A stretch of DNA of 64,000 bases. Origin: DATEPR01 sp963780635. Its GTDB lineage: Bacteria > Actinomycetota > Actinomycetes > Mycobacteriales > Pseudonocardiaceae. The translations under genes were made by a program, and so were the position numbers. Shown here in pieces: positions 1 to 9,014 of this stretch. Below the pieces are notes generated by a model, which did not search any database, was not told the DNA's origin, and worked only from the letters and a program-made list of their open reading frames with translations. How positions within the stretch are numbered: position 1 is the first letter of the stretch; the number at the start of each line of letters is the position of its first letter. Where the stretch lies: assembly GCA_963780635.1 (NCBI GenBank), contig CAWACW010000012.1, forward strand, positions 434,001-498,000, in the 5' to 3' direction.

Positions 1-1036
1 GGGTCGGGGGCACCTTGTCGCGTCGCAGGACGTCGACGGCCCTGGCCCGTAGCCCGATCAGCGCGGCGACCGCCGCCCAGGACGGGCTGCTGGGCAGCAC
101 CCGGCGACGGGCGGCACCGGCGAACTTGCGGGCCGCCGCGTTGTCGCCGTCCACCAGCGCGGCCGTCGCCCTGGTGATCTCGGCGACCGCGAGGTTGCGC
201 AGATCGCCCTGACGGCGCATCTGCGGCAGCGCCTCGTCCAGGTAGCGGCCGGCGTCCTCGGCCAGGCCCGCGGCCAGCAGCGCGTCGGCCTGCGCCATCC
301 GCAGCTGCGGCAGGATGCTCGGGTCATGCTCGGTGAAGGTGACCTCGGCCTCCCGGTAGTGGCGCAACGCGCGCGGGATGTCGTTCACCCGCCAGGCGAC
401 GACGCCGAGGTTGTGGTGCGCCTTCGCGGCCAGCAGAGCGAGCTGCGGGTACTCCTCACCGGTCCGCATGCCCTGCTCCGCGACCTCGATGCAGCGCAGC
501 AGATCGCGCCGCGCCGGGGCGGGCCTGCCGTCACCGATGGCCAGCAGTCCCCGGTTGAGCAGGTTGATACTCAGCCCGGGTGCGTCCAGAAAGCCCTGTG
601 CCGCAGCGCGTTCGCCGACCGCGACAGCCCGGTCGAGATACTCGATTCCCTCGGCGAACCGGCCCACCCGCATCAGCATCGCGCCGTGCTGCGCCTCGAT
701 GACGGCGTCCAGCGCGGCCCGCACCCCGGGATCTCCGACGACGGGCAGGAAGGTGCCCGCGGTGGTCAGGTGAACCAATCCGTTGTCGAACCCGCGTTCC
801 TCGGCATCGCTGTAGGCCAGGCTGATCAGGATCCGGACCCGCAGCTCGGCATCGTCGCGATCGTCCGGGGCACCCAGACAGCGCAACGCCCGCCGCAGCA
901 GCACGCCGCCCTCGTGCGGACGCAGCGCGTTCATGGCCCGGCGGCCGGACTGGAGCAGTTCTGTCGCGCGCTGCCGCTGGACCTCCGGGTCCGCGTGCCG
1001 GGGCCGCATCCGATCCGGACGGGAAGGCGCGGGCAC
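1..1036 (-). CDS. TPR-repeat protein, CHAT-associated type (C-terminus beyond window)
   Basis: The reading frame is open from a GTG at 1036 (alternative ATG at 1009) to the left edge, so only the N-terminal ~345 residues are visible. They form helical repeats of tetratricopeptide type, with segments such as LLRRALRCLG, AHHNLGVVAWRVND and IPRALRHYREAEVTF. Such arrays next to a sigma factor commonly precede a C-terminal CHAT (caspase-like) protease domain in actinomycetes. That domain is not in the window, so its presence is inference. The gene is last in a minus-strand series after a sigma factor and a small partner protein, 73 bases beyond the partner's stop. The GTG lies just after an in-frame stop and has only a weak AGGTG-like ribosome site. 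Confidence 0.6.
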   Translation of the reverse strand, partial: MPAPSRPDRMRPRHADPEVQRQRATELLQSGRRAMNALRPHEGGVLLRRALRCLGAPDDRDDAELRVRILISLAYSDAEERGFDNGLVHLTTAGTFLPVVGDPGVRAALDAVIEAQHGAMLMRVGRFAEGIEYLDRAVAVGERAAAQGFLDAPGLSINLLNRGLLAIGDGRPAPARRDLLRCIEVAEQGMRTGEEYPQLALLAAKAHHNLGVVAWRVNDIPRALRHYREAEVTFTEHDPSILPQLRMAQADALLAAGLAEDAGRYLDEALPQMRRQGDLRNLAVAEITRATAALVDGDNAAARKFAGAARRRVLPSSPSWAAVAALIGLRARAVDVLRRDKVPPT

Positions 1037-1109
1037 ACACCTATATCACCACACGCACGTCGCGTCGCGATGTTCGCCCACCGAGCGATCAACTGTCGAC
1101 TCGGTCGGC

Positions 1110-1631
1110 CTACAGGACGATCGTCGGAGTGACCACTGTGCGTGGTCGCCGGCCGTCACCACCCGCCAGATGTACCACGATCTGCGTAATGCCCTTCGGG
1201 ACGTCGGACAGCGCGAAGCGGCCGCCCGAGTCCGCGCTCGTGGTCTCCGGGTCGTGGCCGTCGACCCGGACCTCGACGGTGTGCGGACCACCGGGCACCA
1301 GCCAGCCGTCGAACCGGTTGCCACTGGTAGCAGGCACCACGCTGACCATCACGGTCAGATCGCCGACGGTGAACGTGATCGTGTCCGGCGCGGCGGAGCC
1401 GCGCACGCCGGCCAGTTGGTCCTGCCGGACCCAGTCGGCCACCTCGAAGTCCAGATCGTCGAGATCGAGCGCGAACATGATCCGGTCGGCCAGACCGTCG
1501 GGCACCGGATCAGCCAGCTCCAGCACGGTCGACAACTCCCGCAGAAGTCTGTCGTCCTCCTCGGACAGACCGAGGTCCGCCGGCCGGCCGCCGGCGGGTT
1601 GCGGTCCCGGCGGTTGCTCGGTCGGACTCAC
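1110..1631 (-). CDS. Conserved sigma-factor partner protein, beta-sandwich-like
   Basis: This 173-residue protein starts at a GTG that overlaps the sigma-factor stop (GTGA), with GAAGGAGG seven bases upstream, so the two are translationally coupled. The first ~70 residues are acidic and helical, with LLRELSTVLELADPVPDGL followed by an ALDLDDLDFEVADW segment. The second half alternates hydrophobic strands (TFTVGDLTVMVSVVP, FDGWLVPGGPHTVEVRVDG, GRFALSDVPKGITQIVVHL). That pattern fits a carboxypeptidase-regulatory-like or immunoglobulin-like beta sandwich. No enzyme motif or membrane segment is seen. Proteins of this layout sit between sigma factors and TPR/CHAT genes in other actinomycetes; an anti-sigma or adaptor role is inferred from position only. 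Confidence 0.6.
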   Translation of the reverse strand: MSPTEQPPGPQPAGGRPADLGLSEEDDRLLRELSTVLELADPVPDGLADRIMFALDLDDLDFEVADWVRQDQLAGVRGSAAPDTITFTVGDLTVMVSVVPATSGNRFDGWLVPGGPHTVEVRVDGHDPETTSADSGGRFALSDVPKGITQIVVHLAGGDGRRPRTVVTPTIVL

Positions 1632-2233
1632 GACGTGCCTCCTTCGCTGGTGTAGAGGTTGCGCAGCGTGGCGAGGCAGCGGCCACGCTTGGGCCCGATG
1701 CTGCCGCGCGGGATGTTCAGCTCCCCGGCTACGTGGTCGTACTCGGCGCGGCCACCGATCACGGTGAGCAGCAGCAGTTCCTGGCACATCGAGGTCAGCC
1801 GGTGGAATGCCCGCCACAGCGCGCGGTCGCGGTCCGTGCGCAGGACCTCCTCCTCGGGCAGCCCGTCGGCGCTGACCAGTCGCTCGGCGTCTTCCTCGGT
1901 GAGCGGATCGAGCCGGTCGGTCTGGCCGAGGTGGCGCATCGCCTCACGCTTGGTCGTGGTGATCAACCAGCGGGCCAGAGCCTTCGGCTGGGCGACGGCG
2001 TCGAGGTTGCGCAGCAGCGTCAGCCACACCGTCTGCACCACGTCCTCGGCGCGCGCCCGGTCCAGACCGTGGCTGCGTACGACGTGCCACACCAATGGGT
2101 TCAGGTCGGCCACGAGCGCGTCGAGTGCCTTGCGGTCGCCCGACCGGGCCGCGATCAGGCAGGCCGCGTGCTTCGAGTACCCGGCCAGCTCCCACCACGG
2201 TGCGTCCTCGGCCACCGTCGAGCCGTTGGTCAT
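1628..2233 (-). CDS. RNA polymerase sigma factor, sigma-70 family ECF-like
   Basis: The 201-residue product has a region 2 (DALVADLNPLVWHVVRSHGL, then RAEDVVQTVWLTLLRNLD) and a C-terminal region 4 helix-turn-helix (YDHVAGELNIPRGSIGPKRGRCLATLRNL). It would direct RNA polymerase to a small regulon, probably including its neighbours. The ATG at 2233 is preferred over upstream in-frame codons because GGGAG lies seven bases before it and the family begins near here. A perfect 12-bp hairpin (2430-2458) separates it from the small gene upstream. It overlaps the next gene by four bases. No anti-sigma factor of the zinc or transmembrane kind is nearby. Confidence 0.85.
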   Translation of the reverse strand: MTNGSTVAEDAPWWELAGYSKHAACLIAARSGDRKALDALVADLNPLVWHVVRSHGLDRARAEDVVQTVWLTLLRNLDAVAQPKALARWLITTTKREAMRHLGQTDRLDPLTEEDAERLVSADGLPEEEVLRTDRDRALWRAFHRLTSMCQELLLLTVIGGRAEYDHVAGELNIPRGSIGPKRGRCLATLRNLYTSEGGTS

Positions 2234-2429
2234 CGCTGTACTCCCATCCCAAGGCACGTCGCCGGGTACGTCCACTCGAGATCCCGCTCCGTGGTGCACG
2301 CCGGCCAGCATGACCATCCCGCGTCCCCCTCGATGTGCACCAGCCGGGCGCAGACAGGAGCGGGAACACACGAGCCCGGATACACCCGGAGAGCGTAGTT
2401 CACTCGAATGGACTAGCGGGAAGCGCCAA

Positions 2430-2458
2430 GGGGCCGGGAGGTTCACCCTCCCGGCCCC
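2430..2458 (-). terminator. Strong hairpin, probable terminator of the small peptide gene
   Basis: A perfect 12-bp inverted repeat (GGGGCCGGGAGG and its complement) encloses a five-base loop at 2442-2446. It lies 31 bases past the stop of the small minus-strand gene and about 200 bases before the sigma-factor start. There is no T-run, which is common in actinomycete terminators. Confidence 0.7.
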
Positions 2459-2488
2459 TCGTGCCACCCCGGTCACGCCCACACACAC

Positions 2489-2689
2489 TCAGCCTTGTTC
2501 GGCCTGTCCCCCCAGCGCCGGTTCGTCATGCCCGTGCGCGATGCCGCCGTTCATCGGCTTGACGATCGGACCGGGCTCGTCATGCCCGTGCGCGATCCCG
2601 CCGTTCATCGGCGACATGCCACCGGTCCCCGGCTCCGGCTCGGTCGTCGGATCGATCGGGTCGGTACCCGGATCAGTGCTCGTGGTCAT
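2489..2689 (-). CDS. Small peptide with duplicated PMNGGIAHGHDEP motif
   Basis: This 66-residue product begins at an ATG at 2689 with GGGGGA just upstream. The N-terminal third is rich in Thr, Asp, Pro and Glu (TDPGTDPIDPTTEPEPGTGG). The sequence PMNGGIAHGHDEP then occurs twice, separated by GPIVK, and the protein ends in ALGGQAEQG. I recognise no family. The exact duplication suggests a repeated binding or cleavage site. A processing substrate, a secreted or modified peptide, or a metal-binding peptide (His-Gly-His-Asp) are all possible. It lies upstream of the sigma/partner/TPR genes on the same strand but has its own terminator. Confidence 0.6.
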   Translation of the reverse strand: MTTSTDPGTDPIDPTTEPEPGTGGMSPMNGGIAHGHDEPGPIVKPMNGGIAHGHDEPALGGQAEQG

Positions 2690-2703
2690 GTCTGTCCCCC
2701 ATC

Positions 2704-2719
2704 TGTCAACTATTTGACA
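2704..2719 (-). promoter_or_regulatory. Perfect inverted repeat TGTCAA-N4-TTGACA
   Basis: A 6-bp perfect inverted repeat (TGTCAA, CTAT, TTGACA) sits 15 bases upstream of the small peptide gene start. It could be an operator or part of a promoter; no regulator is identified. Confidence 0.35.
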
Positions 2720-3081
2720 ATGAGTAACCGGCCAGGCCGTCACTCCGCCCCATCCGGCCTACTACTGCACAGTCACACCGCACAGCGTGACCACAATGCC
2801 GTACCAGCCCGCATACGGGTGAACCATTTTGAAGCAGTACACCCGATCGGAGCAAACGAGCGAGTCCCCCCTGAAACTTCGCGATCCGGCGCGGAGGGCC
2901 GACTCCTTCGCACCCCCAGGTGGCAAAGGTGCCGGCCCTCCTACCGCGATGCGCCGACTCCCCCGACGCCGGTCCGATCCCCCATGCCGGACCGCCGCCG
3001 AGCCCCCATCTGGCCATCGCATCGTGGCTGCGTCCGAACTGGTGAAGCAGCCAACACAGAGCAAGAGTGGCGATGGTCGAC
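2720..3081. other. Intergenic, no gene recognised
   Basis: Reading both strands reveals no ORF with recognisable protein features. It probably holds the upstream region of the small peptide gene and the 3' end of the MFS relic transcript. Confidence 0.5.
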
Positions 3082-4110
3082 TCAGATACCTGGGGACCGC
3101 CGACTTTTTTCGGCGGCTTTCGGCGCAGGCTGCTGACCTGCGGAGATAGCTTCAATATTCGAGCCGAAGATCCCCCGGACAGACCAACGTCGATCACGCC
3201 GGGCTCGCTCGCGCACGAGCAGCGGTGCCGCGACGGCGCACAGCAGGATGACGCAGGCACTCCCGGTCAGCACGGCGGGCAAGGCGGTCGGCCGGCCCAG
3301 CGCGGCCCCGGCCGGCGCGCCGACCACGGCGGCGGCCGCGTCGCTCGCGTAGAAGGTGGCGCCCACGCGACCGAGCAGGGCCGCTGGAGTGATGCGCTGG
3401 ATGGTCGTCGACACGGTGACCAGGAGCAGCGCGCCGGGCAGCCCCGCGATACCGACTGCGACGATCGCGACCAGCAGGGTCGGCGCGTTGGCCAGCACGG
3501 CGAAGCACGCGCCGACACCGGCCAGCCCGATCGTCAACGGCAGGCGAGGAGGTCGGCCGCGGACAAGCCACCCGGCCAGCGGACCGCCCACCAGAAACCC
3601 GGCGCCCAGTGCGGACAGCACCGAACCCAGAGCGCCCGGCTGCCCGCCGAACCGGATCGACAGGAATGGCACCAGCAGCGCGGTGAACACCGCATTCGCG
3701 GCGAAGAAGGTGAAGGTGATCGGCAGCAGCCAGCGCAGCGTGCGGGAGCCGATCGTGCAGCGAAGTCCCGCCCGCAGTTCGGCCGGCACTGACGACAGGC
3801 GTCGGGCGGCGCGCGCCGCGGACGGCGTCCGTCGACGCATGACCGCGATCGCCGCGGCCGAGACGACGTAACTGGCCATGTCGATCAGCACCAGGGCGGG
3901 CAACCCGAGCCACACCAGCAGCAGCGCGCCGAGCGGCGGCGCGACCAGATTGAGGACACCACTGCTCGCCGTGAGCAGCGAGTTCGCGCCCGCCAGTTCC
4001 GGTCCGGCGCCGACCAATCCGGGCAGCAGCGCGCGGGCGGCGGGTTGGCTGAACATCGTGCCCATGCTCTCGGCGAACAGAGCGAGGAAAGCCGTAGCCC
4101 GCTCCGCTCC
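3082..4110 (-). pseudogene. MFS exporter, N-terminally truncated
   Basis: The frame encodes about nine membrane segments of an MFS_3-type drug or siderophore exporter, starting near FLALFAESMGTMFSQPAARA and ending after GIFGSNIEAIS. In this family the stretch resembling FSQPAARALLPGLV lies after the third or fourth helix, so the first roughly 100 residues are missing. Sequence upstream of about 4110 in the same frame is hydrophilic and arginine-rich and does not continue the protein. An ATG at 4064 could start a shortened product, but it would lack the N-terminal helices. A short hairpin (3097-3116) overlaps the last codons. A relic is the best reading; confidence that it is non-functional is moderate. 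Confidence 0.6.
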
Positions 4111-4692
4111 GCCAAACCGGACCGACCCGGGGCCGCTCCTGCAGACGACGGCCCGGCGCGCAAGGCTCCACCAACCTGACCGACCACAGCAGTTCCACGA
4201 AGCGACCATCCGGCGGGCCACTCGGCACGCGACCAGATCTCACCGGCCGAGTCGCGCAGCCCGCCTCGCCAACCGGGCAGACCGGCGAGCAAAAAACTCC
4301 GAATGGTGTGTGCTCACCCCCGACCGGACCCAGCCGCGGCGGTTCCGCGAAGCGACGTTCCCCGATCGGTCGGCCGGCGACTGCCGCCTTGCCCAGCTCA
4401 CCGAGACCGCCGTCCACGTGCTGCGGCTACGCCTTCGAGCAGGACGGCAGGGGCCAGAGGTTGTCCGGGGCCGCCGTCGTGTGCCACATTCAGGGCCGCC
4501 CACGGCTCGGCTGTGACATCGAACCCGGCCCGACCGATATGGGTGTCGCACAGGTCGCTGCCCGTTCCCAGGTGACTGCCAGGAATCCCGCAGTCAATCT
4601 CCAGCTTGTCTGGACAGGCTCGGCTGCAGCAAACCTGCCCCATCGCTGCGCGGATCACTCCGCCGGGTCTCACAGGGAGGATCAAGATCCCC
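4111..4692. other. Intergenic, no gene recognised
   Basis: This stretch between the truncated MFS gene and the adaptor operon shows no protein-like frame on either strand. It may contain the lost 5' end of the MFS gene in unrecognisable form and must hold the promoter of the plus-strand operon. Confidence 0.45.
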
Positions 4693-6024
4693 GTGCTGTT
4701 CAGCCAACGCATACGCCTCACCAGGCGACGGGTGATCGTGACGGCCGTGATCGTCGTGGTCGTCGCGGGTGGTGGTGTCGCCGCGTGGGCGACCACCCGG
4801 ACCGCCGATCCGACGCCGACCACGGGTGTCGCGACAGCCGCCTCGGCGACACTGCGCCAGTCGCTGTCCTCATCGGGCACGATCGAACCGGCCCAACAGT
4901 CCGACCTCAACTTCGCCGTGTCCGGCCAGGTCACCGCCGTCAACGCGACGACCGGCCAGCACGTCACCGAGGGCCAGGCGCTGGCCACGGTCAGCTCGGC
5001 GACCCTGTCGGCGAACGTTGCCGAGGCGCAGGCCAACCTCTCCTCCGACCAGTCCCGGCTGTCCTCGGACCAGAGTTCGGCGTCGTCATCCGCCCAGGTC
5101 ACTGCCGACAATGCAGCCGTCACCGCGGCGCAGAACCAGCTCACCGACGCGCAGACCGCACTGTCCGAGGCGACCCTGACCAGTCCCATCACCGGCACGG
5201 TCGCCTCGGTCGACCTGACCGTCGGCCAGCAGGTCTCCGGCTCGGGCGGTTCGTCGGGCGGTTCGGGCTCGGGCAACTCGGGTGGCTCGGGTGGTTCGTC
5301 GGGCGGCGGCGGCGGCGGGCTCGGGGCGACCGGCGGCAGCGCGTCATCCTCCTCGTCTTCATCTTCGAGTAGCGGTTCGTCGTCGCAGATCGTGATCATC
5401 TCCAGCAACAGCTACGTGGTGAACGCGACCGTCGACGACACCGAGGTCGGCCAGGTGCGCAGCGGCGACCAGGCGGTGATCACCGCCGACGGGCAGACGG
5501 CCCCCGTGTACGGCACGGTGTCGTCGGTAGCGATGCTCGCCGACTCGTCGTCCTCGGTGCCCAGCTACCCGATCACGATCTCCGTCACGGGCACGCCCAG
5601 CGGCCTGCACCCGGGCGCGAGCGCGACCGTGCAGATCGTCGTCAAGCAGTTGACCAACGTGCTCGCCGTGCCGACCACGGCCCTGCACTTCCAGAACGGC
5701 AAGACCGCCGTCTACCGGCTGACCAACGGCAAGCAGGTCACCACGACGGTGACCACGGGCATGACCGCCAACGGCGAGACCCAGATCCTCAGCGGGCTGT
5801 CCACCGGCGACCAGGTCGTCGTGCCGGGCGCTCGGCGGGCCACGGGCACGACCGGCACCACGGGCCGCACCGGCCGGGGTGCGTTCGGTGGCGGCGGTGG
5901 TGGGTTCGGCGGTGGTGGCTTCGGCGGCGGTGGCGGTTTTGGCGGCGGCGGTGGCGGGTTCGGCGGTGGCGGTGGTGGTGGCGGTTTCGGTGGTCGCGGC
6001 GGCTTCGGTGGGACGGGTGGCTGA
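4693..6024 (+). CDS. Membrane-fusion (adaptor) protein, MacA/HlyD-like
   Basis: This 443-residue protein has one N-terminal membrane segment (about residues 13-34), then a beta-barrel/lipoyl arrangement (SSSGTIEPAQQSDLNFAVSG, TGQHVTEGQALATV), a helical hairpin (residues ~95-150) and a second lipoyl half (LTSPITGTVASVDLTVGQQV). A Ser/Gly-rich insert of about 60 residues (5237-5385) interrupts it, and the tail is almost pure Gly with Phe (from ~5880). It should bridge the MacB-like transporter to the outside of the membrane. The GTG at 4693 was chosen because GGGAGG lies about 12 bases upstream and the first residues lead into the membrane helix. It is followed after three bases by the ATPase gene. 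Confidence 0.85.
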   Translation: MLFSQRIRLTRRRVIVTAVIVVVVAGGGVAAWATTRTADPTPTTGVATAASATLRQSLSSSGTIEPAQQSDLNFAVSGQVTAVNATTGQHVTEGQALATVSSATLSANVAEAQANLSSDQSRLSSDQSSASSSAQVTADNAAVTAAQNQLTDAQTALSEATLTSPITGTVASVDLTVGQQVSGSGGSSGGSGSGNSGGSGGSSGGGGGGLGATGGSASSSSSSSSSSGSSSQIVIISSNSYVVNATVDDTEVGQVRSGDQAVITADGQTAPVYGTVSSVAMLADSSSSVPSYPITISVTGTPSGLHPGASATVQIVVKQLTNVLAVPTTALHFQNGKTAVYRLTNGKQVTTTVTTGMTANGETQILSGLSTGDQVVVPGARRATGTTGTTGRTGRGAFGGGGGGFGGGGFGGGGGFGGGGGGFGGGGGGGGFGGRGGFGGTGG

Positions 6025-6027
6025 CCG

Positions 6028-6771
6028 GTGAGCTCCGACATCACGATGCCGCTGCCGGTCATCCGGCGGCCGGTCATCGACGTCCAGGACGTCCGGAAGA
6101 TCTACCGGACCGGGTCGCTGGAGGTCGAGGCGTTGCGCGGGGTGTCCCTGCGGATCGAGGAAGGCGAGTACGTCGCGATCATGGGTCCGTCCGGGTCCGG
6201 CAAGTCGACGCTGATGCACATCCTCGGCTGCCTCGACGTGGCCACGTCCGGCACCTACCTGCTGGCCGGCCAGAACGTCGGCGACCTGTCCGAAGCGGAC
6301 CTCGCCGTGATCCGCAACCGGCGGATCGGTTTCGTGTTCCAGCAGTTCAACCTGCTGCCGTCGTTGACCGCGTGGCGCAACGTCGAGCTGCCGCTGTGCT
6401 ACGCGGGCGTGCCCAAGGCCGACCGCAAGGCCCGCGCGGTGGAGGTGCTGGAGCGCGTCGGCCTCGGCGACCGGACGCTGCACCGGCCCACGGAGCTGTC
6501 CGGCGGCCAGCAGTCCCGCGTCGCGCTCGCCAGGGCGTTGGTCAACTCCCCCGCGATGATCTTGGCCGACGAGCCCACGGGTGCCCTGGACACGCGAGCG
6601 ACCGCGGATGTACTCGGTGTGTTCGAAGACCTCAACAGGGCAGGTCACACGGTGGTGCTCATCACGCACGAGGAGGACGTGGCGGCCGCGGCGAAACGTA
6701 CTGTCCGTCTGCGCGATGGTCTGATCGAGTCCGATATGCAAAACGATCGGCTCACGGGGGTGCTGTCGTGA
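6028..6771 (+). CDS. ABC transporter ATP-binding protein, MacB/LolD-like
   Basis: The 247-residue ATPase carries Walker A GPSGSGKS (residues 53-60), a Q-loop (FVFQQFNLLPSL), the signature LSGGQQSRVALARAL, Walker B MILADEPTGALD and the switch His in VLITHEED. These match the MacB/LolD/FtsE class that powers mechanotransmission-type export without moving the substrate through the membrane pore. It starts at a GTG three bases after the adaptor stop and is followed by the permease, so adaptor, ATPase and permease form one export unit. The substrate is not evident; antibiotic, peptide or cell-envelope export are possible. Confidence 0.93.
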   Translation: MSSDITMPLPVIRRPVIDVQDVRKIYRTGSLEVEALRGVSLRIEEGEYVAIMGPSGSGKSTLMHILGCLDVATSGTYLLAGQNVGDLSEADLAVIRNRRIGFVFQQFNLLPSLTAWRNVELPLCYAGVPKADRKARAVEVLERVGLGDRTLHRPTELSGGQQSRVALARALVNSPAMILADEPTGALDTRATADVLGVFEDLNRAGHTVVLITHEEDVAAAAKRTVRLRDGLIESDMQNDRLTGVLS

Positions 6772-6823
6772 CCGAACGAACCATCGGCACGACCTGCTCG
6801 GCGAGTGCTGGTGAGGGGGTCGC

Positions 6824-8053
6824 ATGAGCTGGGTCGAGACGTTCCGTACCAGCCTGGACGCGATCCGTTCGCACAGGCTGCGCTCCAGCCTGACCATGCT
6901 GGGCATCCTCATCGGCATCGCGGCCGTCATCCTGACGGTCGGGCTCGGCGAGGGCGCCCAGGTCCAGGTCGAGTCGGAGATCAACTCGCTGGGCACGAAC
7001 CTGCTGGTCGTGTCACCGGGCAGTTCCACCGCGTCCGGGGTGCGCGGCGGTGCCGGCTCGGCGGCCACGCTGACCGTCGACGACGCCGACGCGCTGTCCT
7101 CGCACACCGTGGCACCCGACATCGCGGGCGTCGCACCGAGTACGAGCAGGTCCAGCACGCTGGCCGTCGGTTCGACGAACTGGACCACATCCGTGGTGGG
7201 CACGACGCCCGCCTGGCTGTCGGTGCGGGCGCGGACCCTGGCCGAGGGCAGGTTCCTCACCGCGTCCGATGTGTCCAGTGAGGCCGCGGTGACGGTGCTG
7301 GGCGCGACGACGGCCGAGGAACTGTTCGGTGCGGCCGATCCGGTCGGCCGCACGGTGGACATCGGCAACACCCCGTTCACCGTCGTCGGGTTGCTCGCGT
7401 CCGCGGGCTCGTCGTCCACGCAGAACCAGGACGATCAGGCGGTGGTACCGATCAGCACCGCGGCCGACCGGCTGTTCGGCGGTACGAGTCGTACGTCGGT
7501 GCAGTCGATCTACGTCGAGGCGGCGTCGGCGAACTCACTCTCGGCCGCCTACCAGGAAGCCGACCAGGAACTGCTGAATCTGCACCACATCACCACACCC
7601 ACGGCGGCCGACTTCACCATCGCCAGCCAGGAGTCCCTGCTGTCCACGGCGACCTCGGTGAGCAAGACGCTGACCGTCCTGTTGGGCGGGATCGCCGGCA
7701 TCTCCCTGCTGGTCGGCGGAATCGGCGTCATGAACATCATGCTGGTGTCGGTGACCGAGCGGATCCGCGAGATCGGCCTGCGCAAGGCGATCGGCGCGAG
7801 TCCGAAGGTGATCCGCCGCCAGTTCCTGGTGGAGGCCGCTCTGCTCGGCCTGGCGGGCGGGTTGCTCGGCGTGTTGCTCGGTGTCGTCGGCGCGCTGGTC
7901 CTGCCCCACCTCATCTCCGCCACCATCACGGTGTCCCCCACCGCCACCGTCGGCGCGATCGTGGTCGCGATCTGCATCGGCATGGCGTTCGGGGTCTACC
8001 CGGCCAGCAGGGCTGCCCGCCTTGCTCCCATCGACGCTCTCCGCAGCGAATGA
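6824..8053 (+). CDS. MacB-like FtsX-family permease
   Basis: This 409-residue permease has the standard FtsX layout. There is an N-terminal helix (SSLTMLGILIGIAAVILTVG), a large extracytoplasmic MacB_PCD domain (about residues 55-270), and three C-terminal helices beginning with SKTLTVLLGGIAGISLLVGG and including the cytoplasmic loop REIGLRKAIGASP. The ATG at 6824 has GAGGGGG six bases upstream. It lies 52 bases after the ATPase gene, and its stop overlaps ATG codons of the lipoprotein reading frame (ATGA). It partners the ATPase and the adaptors on either side. Confidence 0.93.
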   Translation: MSWVETFRTSLDAIRSHRLRSSLTMLGILIGIAAVILTVGLGEGAQVQVESEINSLGTNLLVVSPGSSTASGVRGGAGSAATLTVDDADALSSHTVAPDIAGVAPSTSRSSTLAVGSTNWTTSVVGTTPAWLSVRARTLAEGRFLTASDVSSEAAVTVLGATTAEELFGAADPVGRTVDIGNTPFTVVGLLASAGSSSTQNQDDQAVVPISTAADRLFGGTSRTSVQSIYVEAASANSLSAAYQEADQELLNLHHITTPTAADFTIASQESLLSTATSVSKTLTVLLGGIAGISLLVGGIGVMNIMLVSVTERIREIGLRKAIGASPKVIRRQFLVEAALLGLAGGLLGVLLGVVGALVLPHLISATITVSPTATVGAIVVAICIGMAFGVYPASRAARLAPIDALRSE

Positions 8054-8073
8054 AACAGCACTGGAGTCATCCA

Positions 8074-9014
8074 ATGTCCGCTCAGCCCCCCGCCCGTGGC
8101 CGTAGAGCCCGCTCCTTCGTCCGGCCGGGCCTGGTCCTGGTCACCGGTGCCCTGGCGCTGACCGTGGCGGCGTGCAGCACCAGCACGCCGACAGCGGCGA
8201 GCCCGACGACGACGCCCACGACGCGGCAGAACACCGGAGGCGCGCAGACGCCACCGGGCGCGTTCGGCACGGCGGCCGCGGTATCGGCCACCAGCCTCGA
8301 GGTGCAGAGCAGGCAGGACGGCCAGGTGACGGTGAAGTTCACCGCGGCCACGAAGTTCACCGACACCGTCAAGGCGACACTGGCTGACGTGAAGGCCGGC
8401 CAGTGTGTCTCGGTGATCGCACCGTCGGGCGGGGCGCAGCCCAAGGCGCTCACGGCGCGGACCGTCCAGATCACCACACCGAGTTCGTCCGGCTGCACCG
8501 CGGCAGGTCTCGGCGGTGGGCTGGGTTCGGCGGTGGCGGGTTCGGCGGTGGCGGGTTCGCCGGACGCGGCGGCAGCAGCAGGACGCCCGACCCGAGCCGC
8601 CAGCCCCGCCCGTCCGGCGCGAACCGGCAGGGCGCCGACTTCGGCCGGGCGTTCGGGACGGTGATGGCGGTCAGCGGCACCGGGTTCACGGTGAAGGGCC
8701 TCGCGCGCGGATCCACCCCGGCCGTCACGACGACGGTCACCGTCAACGCGAGCACCACGTACTCGAAGACGGCCGGCGCCTCGGCGTCCGCGCTCGCGGT
8801 CGGCGACTGCATCGCCGCGCTCGGGGCGGCCGACGACACCGGCGCGGTGACGGCGAAGTCCATCGCGGTCAGCAAGCCGGACAACAACGGCTGCGAGGGC
8901 GGGTTCGGCGGCGGCGGAGGCGGAGCACGCGGCGGCTTCCGCGGCAACGGCAACGGTGGCGGCGAGGGCGGCGGCCCCGCCCCCAGCCAGGCTCCGGGCA
9001 GCGGCAATGGCTGA
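8074..9014 (+). pseudogene. DUF5666-like lipoprotein with a frameshift in its Gly-rich linker
   Basis: The N-terminal part has a lipoprotein signal (LALTVAAC) and a beta domain (VSATSLEVQSRQDGQVTVKF ... VSVIAPSGG). The second part, in another frame, is a second copy of that domain type (FGTVMAVSGTGFTVKG ... SALAVGDCIAALGAADD) with a Gly-rich tail. The switch falls in the glycine linker at about 8510-8535, where the frame must move as if one base were missing. Read across, the product would be about 313 residues. As written, translation stops at 8664 in an unrelated arginine/alanine-rich tail. The start at 8074 has GGAG seven bases upstream; an alternative at 8050 overlaps the permease stop. 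A sequencing error in the G-rich repeat or a real slip are equally possible. Confidence 0.7.

Noticed and set aside
3097..3116. Hairpin with a T-rich loop (CCGCCGA ... TCGGCGG)
   Set aside because: It lies within the last codons of the MFS relic, and its T-run is in the loop rather than after the stem, so it is a weak terminator candidate.
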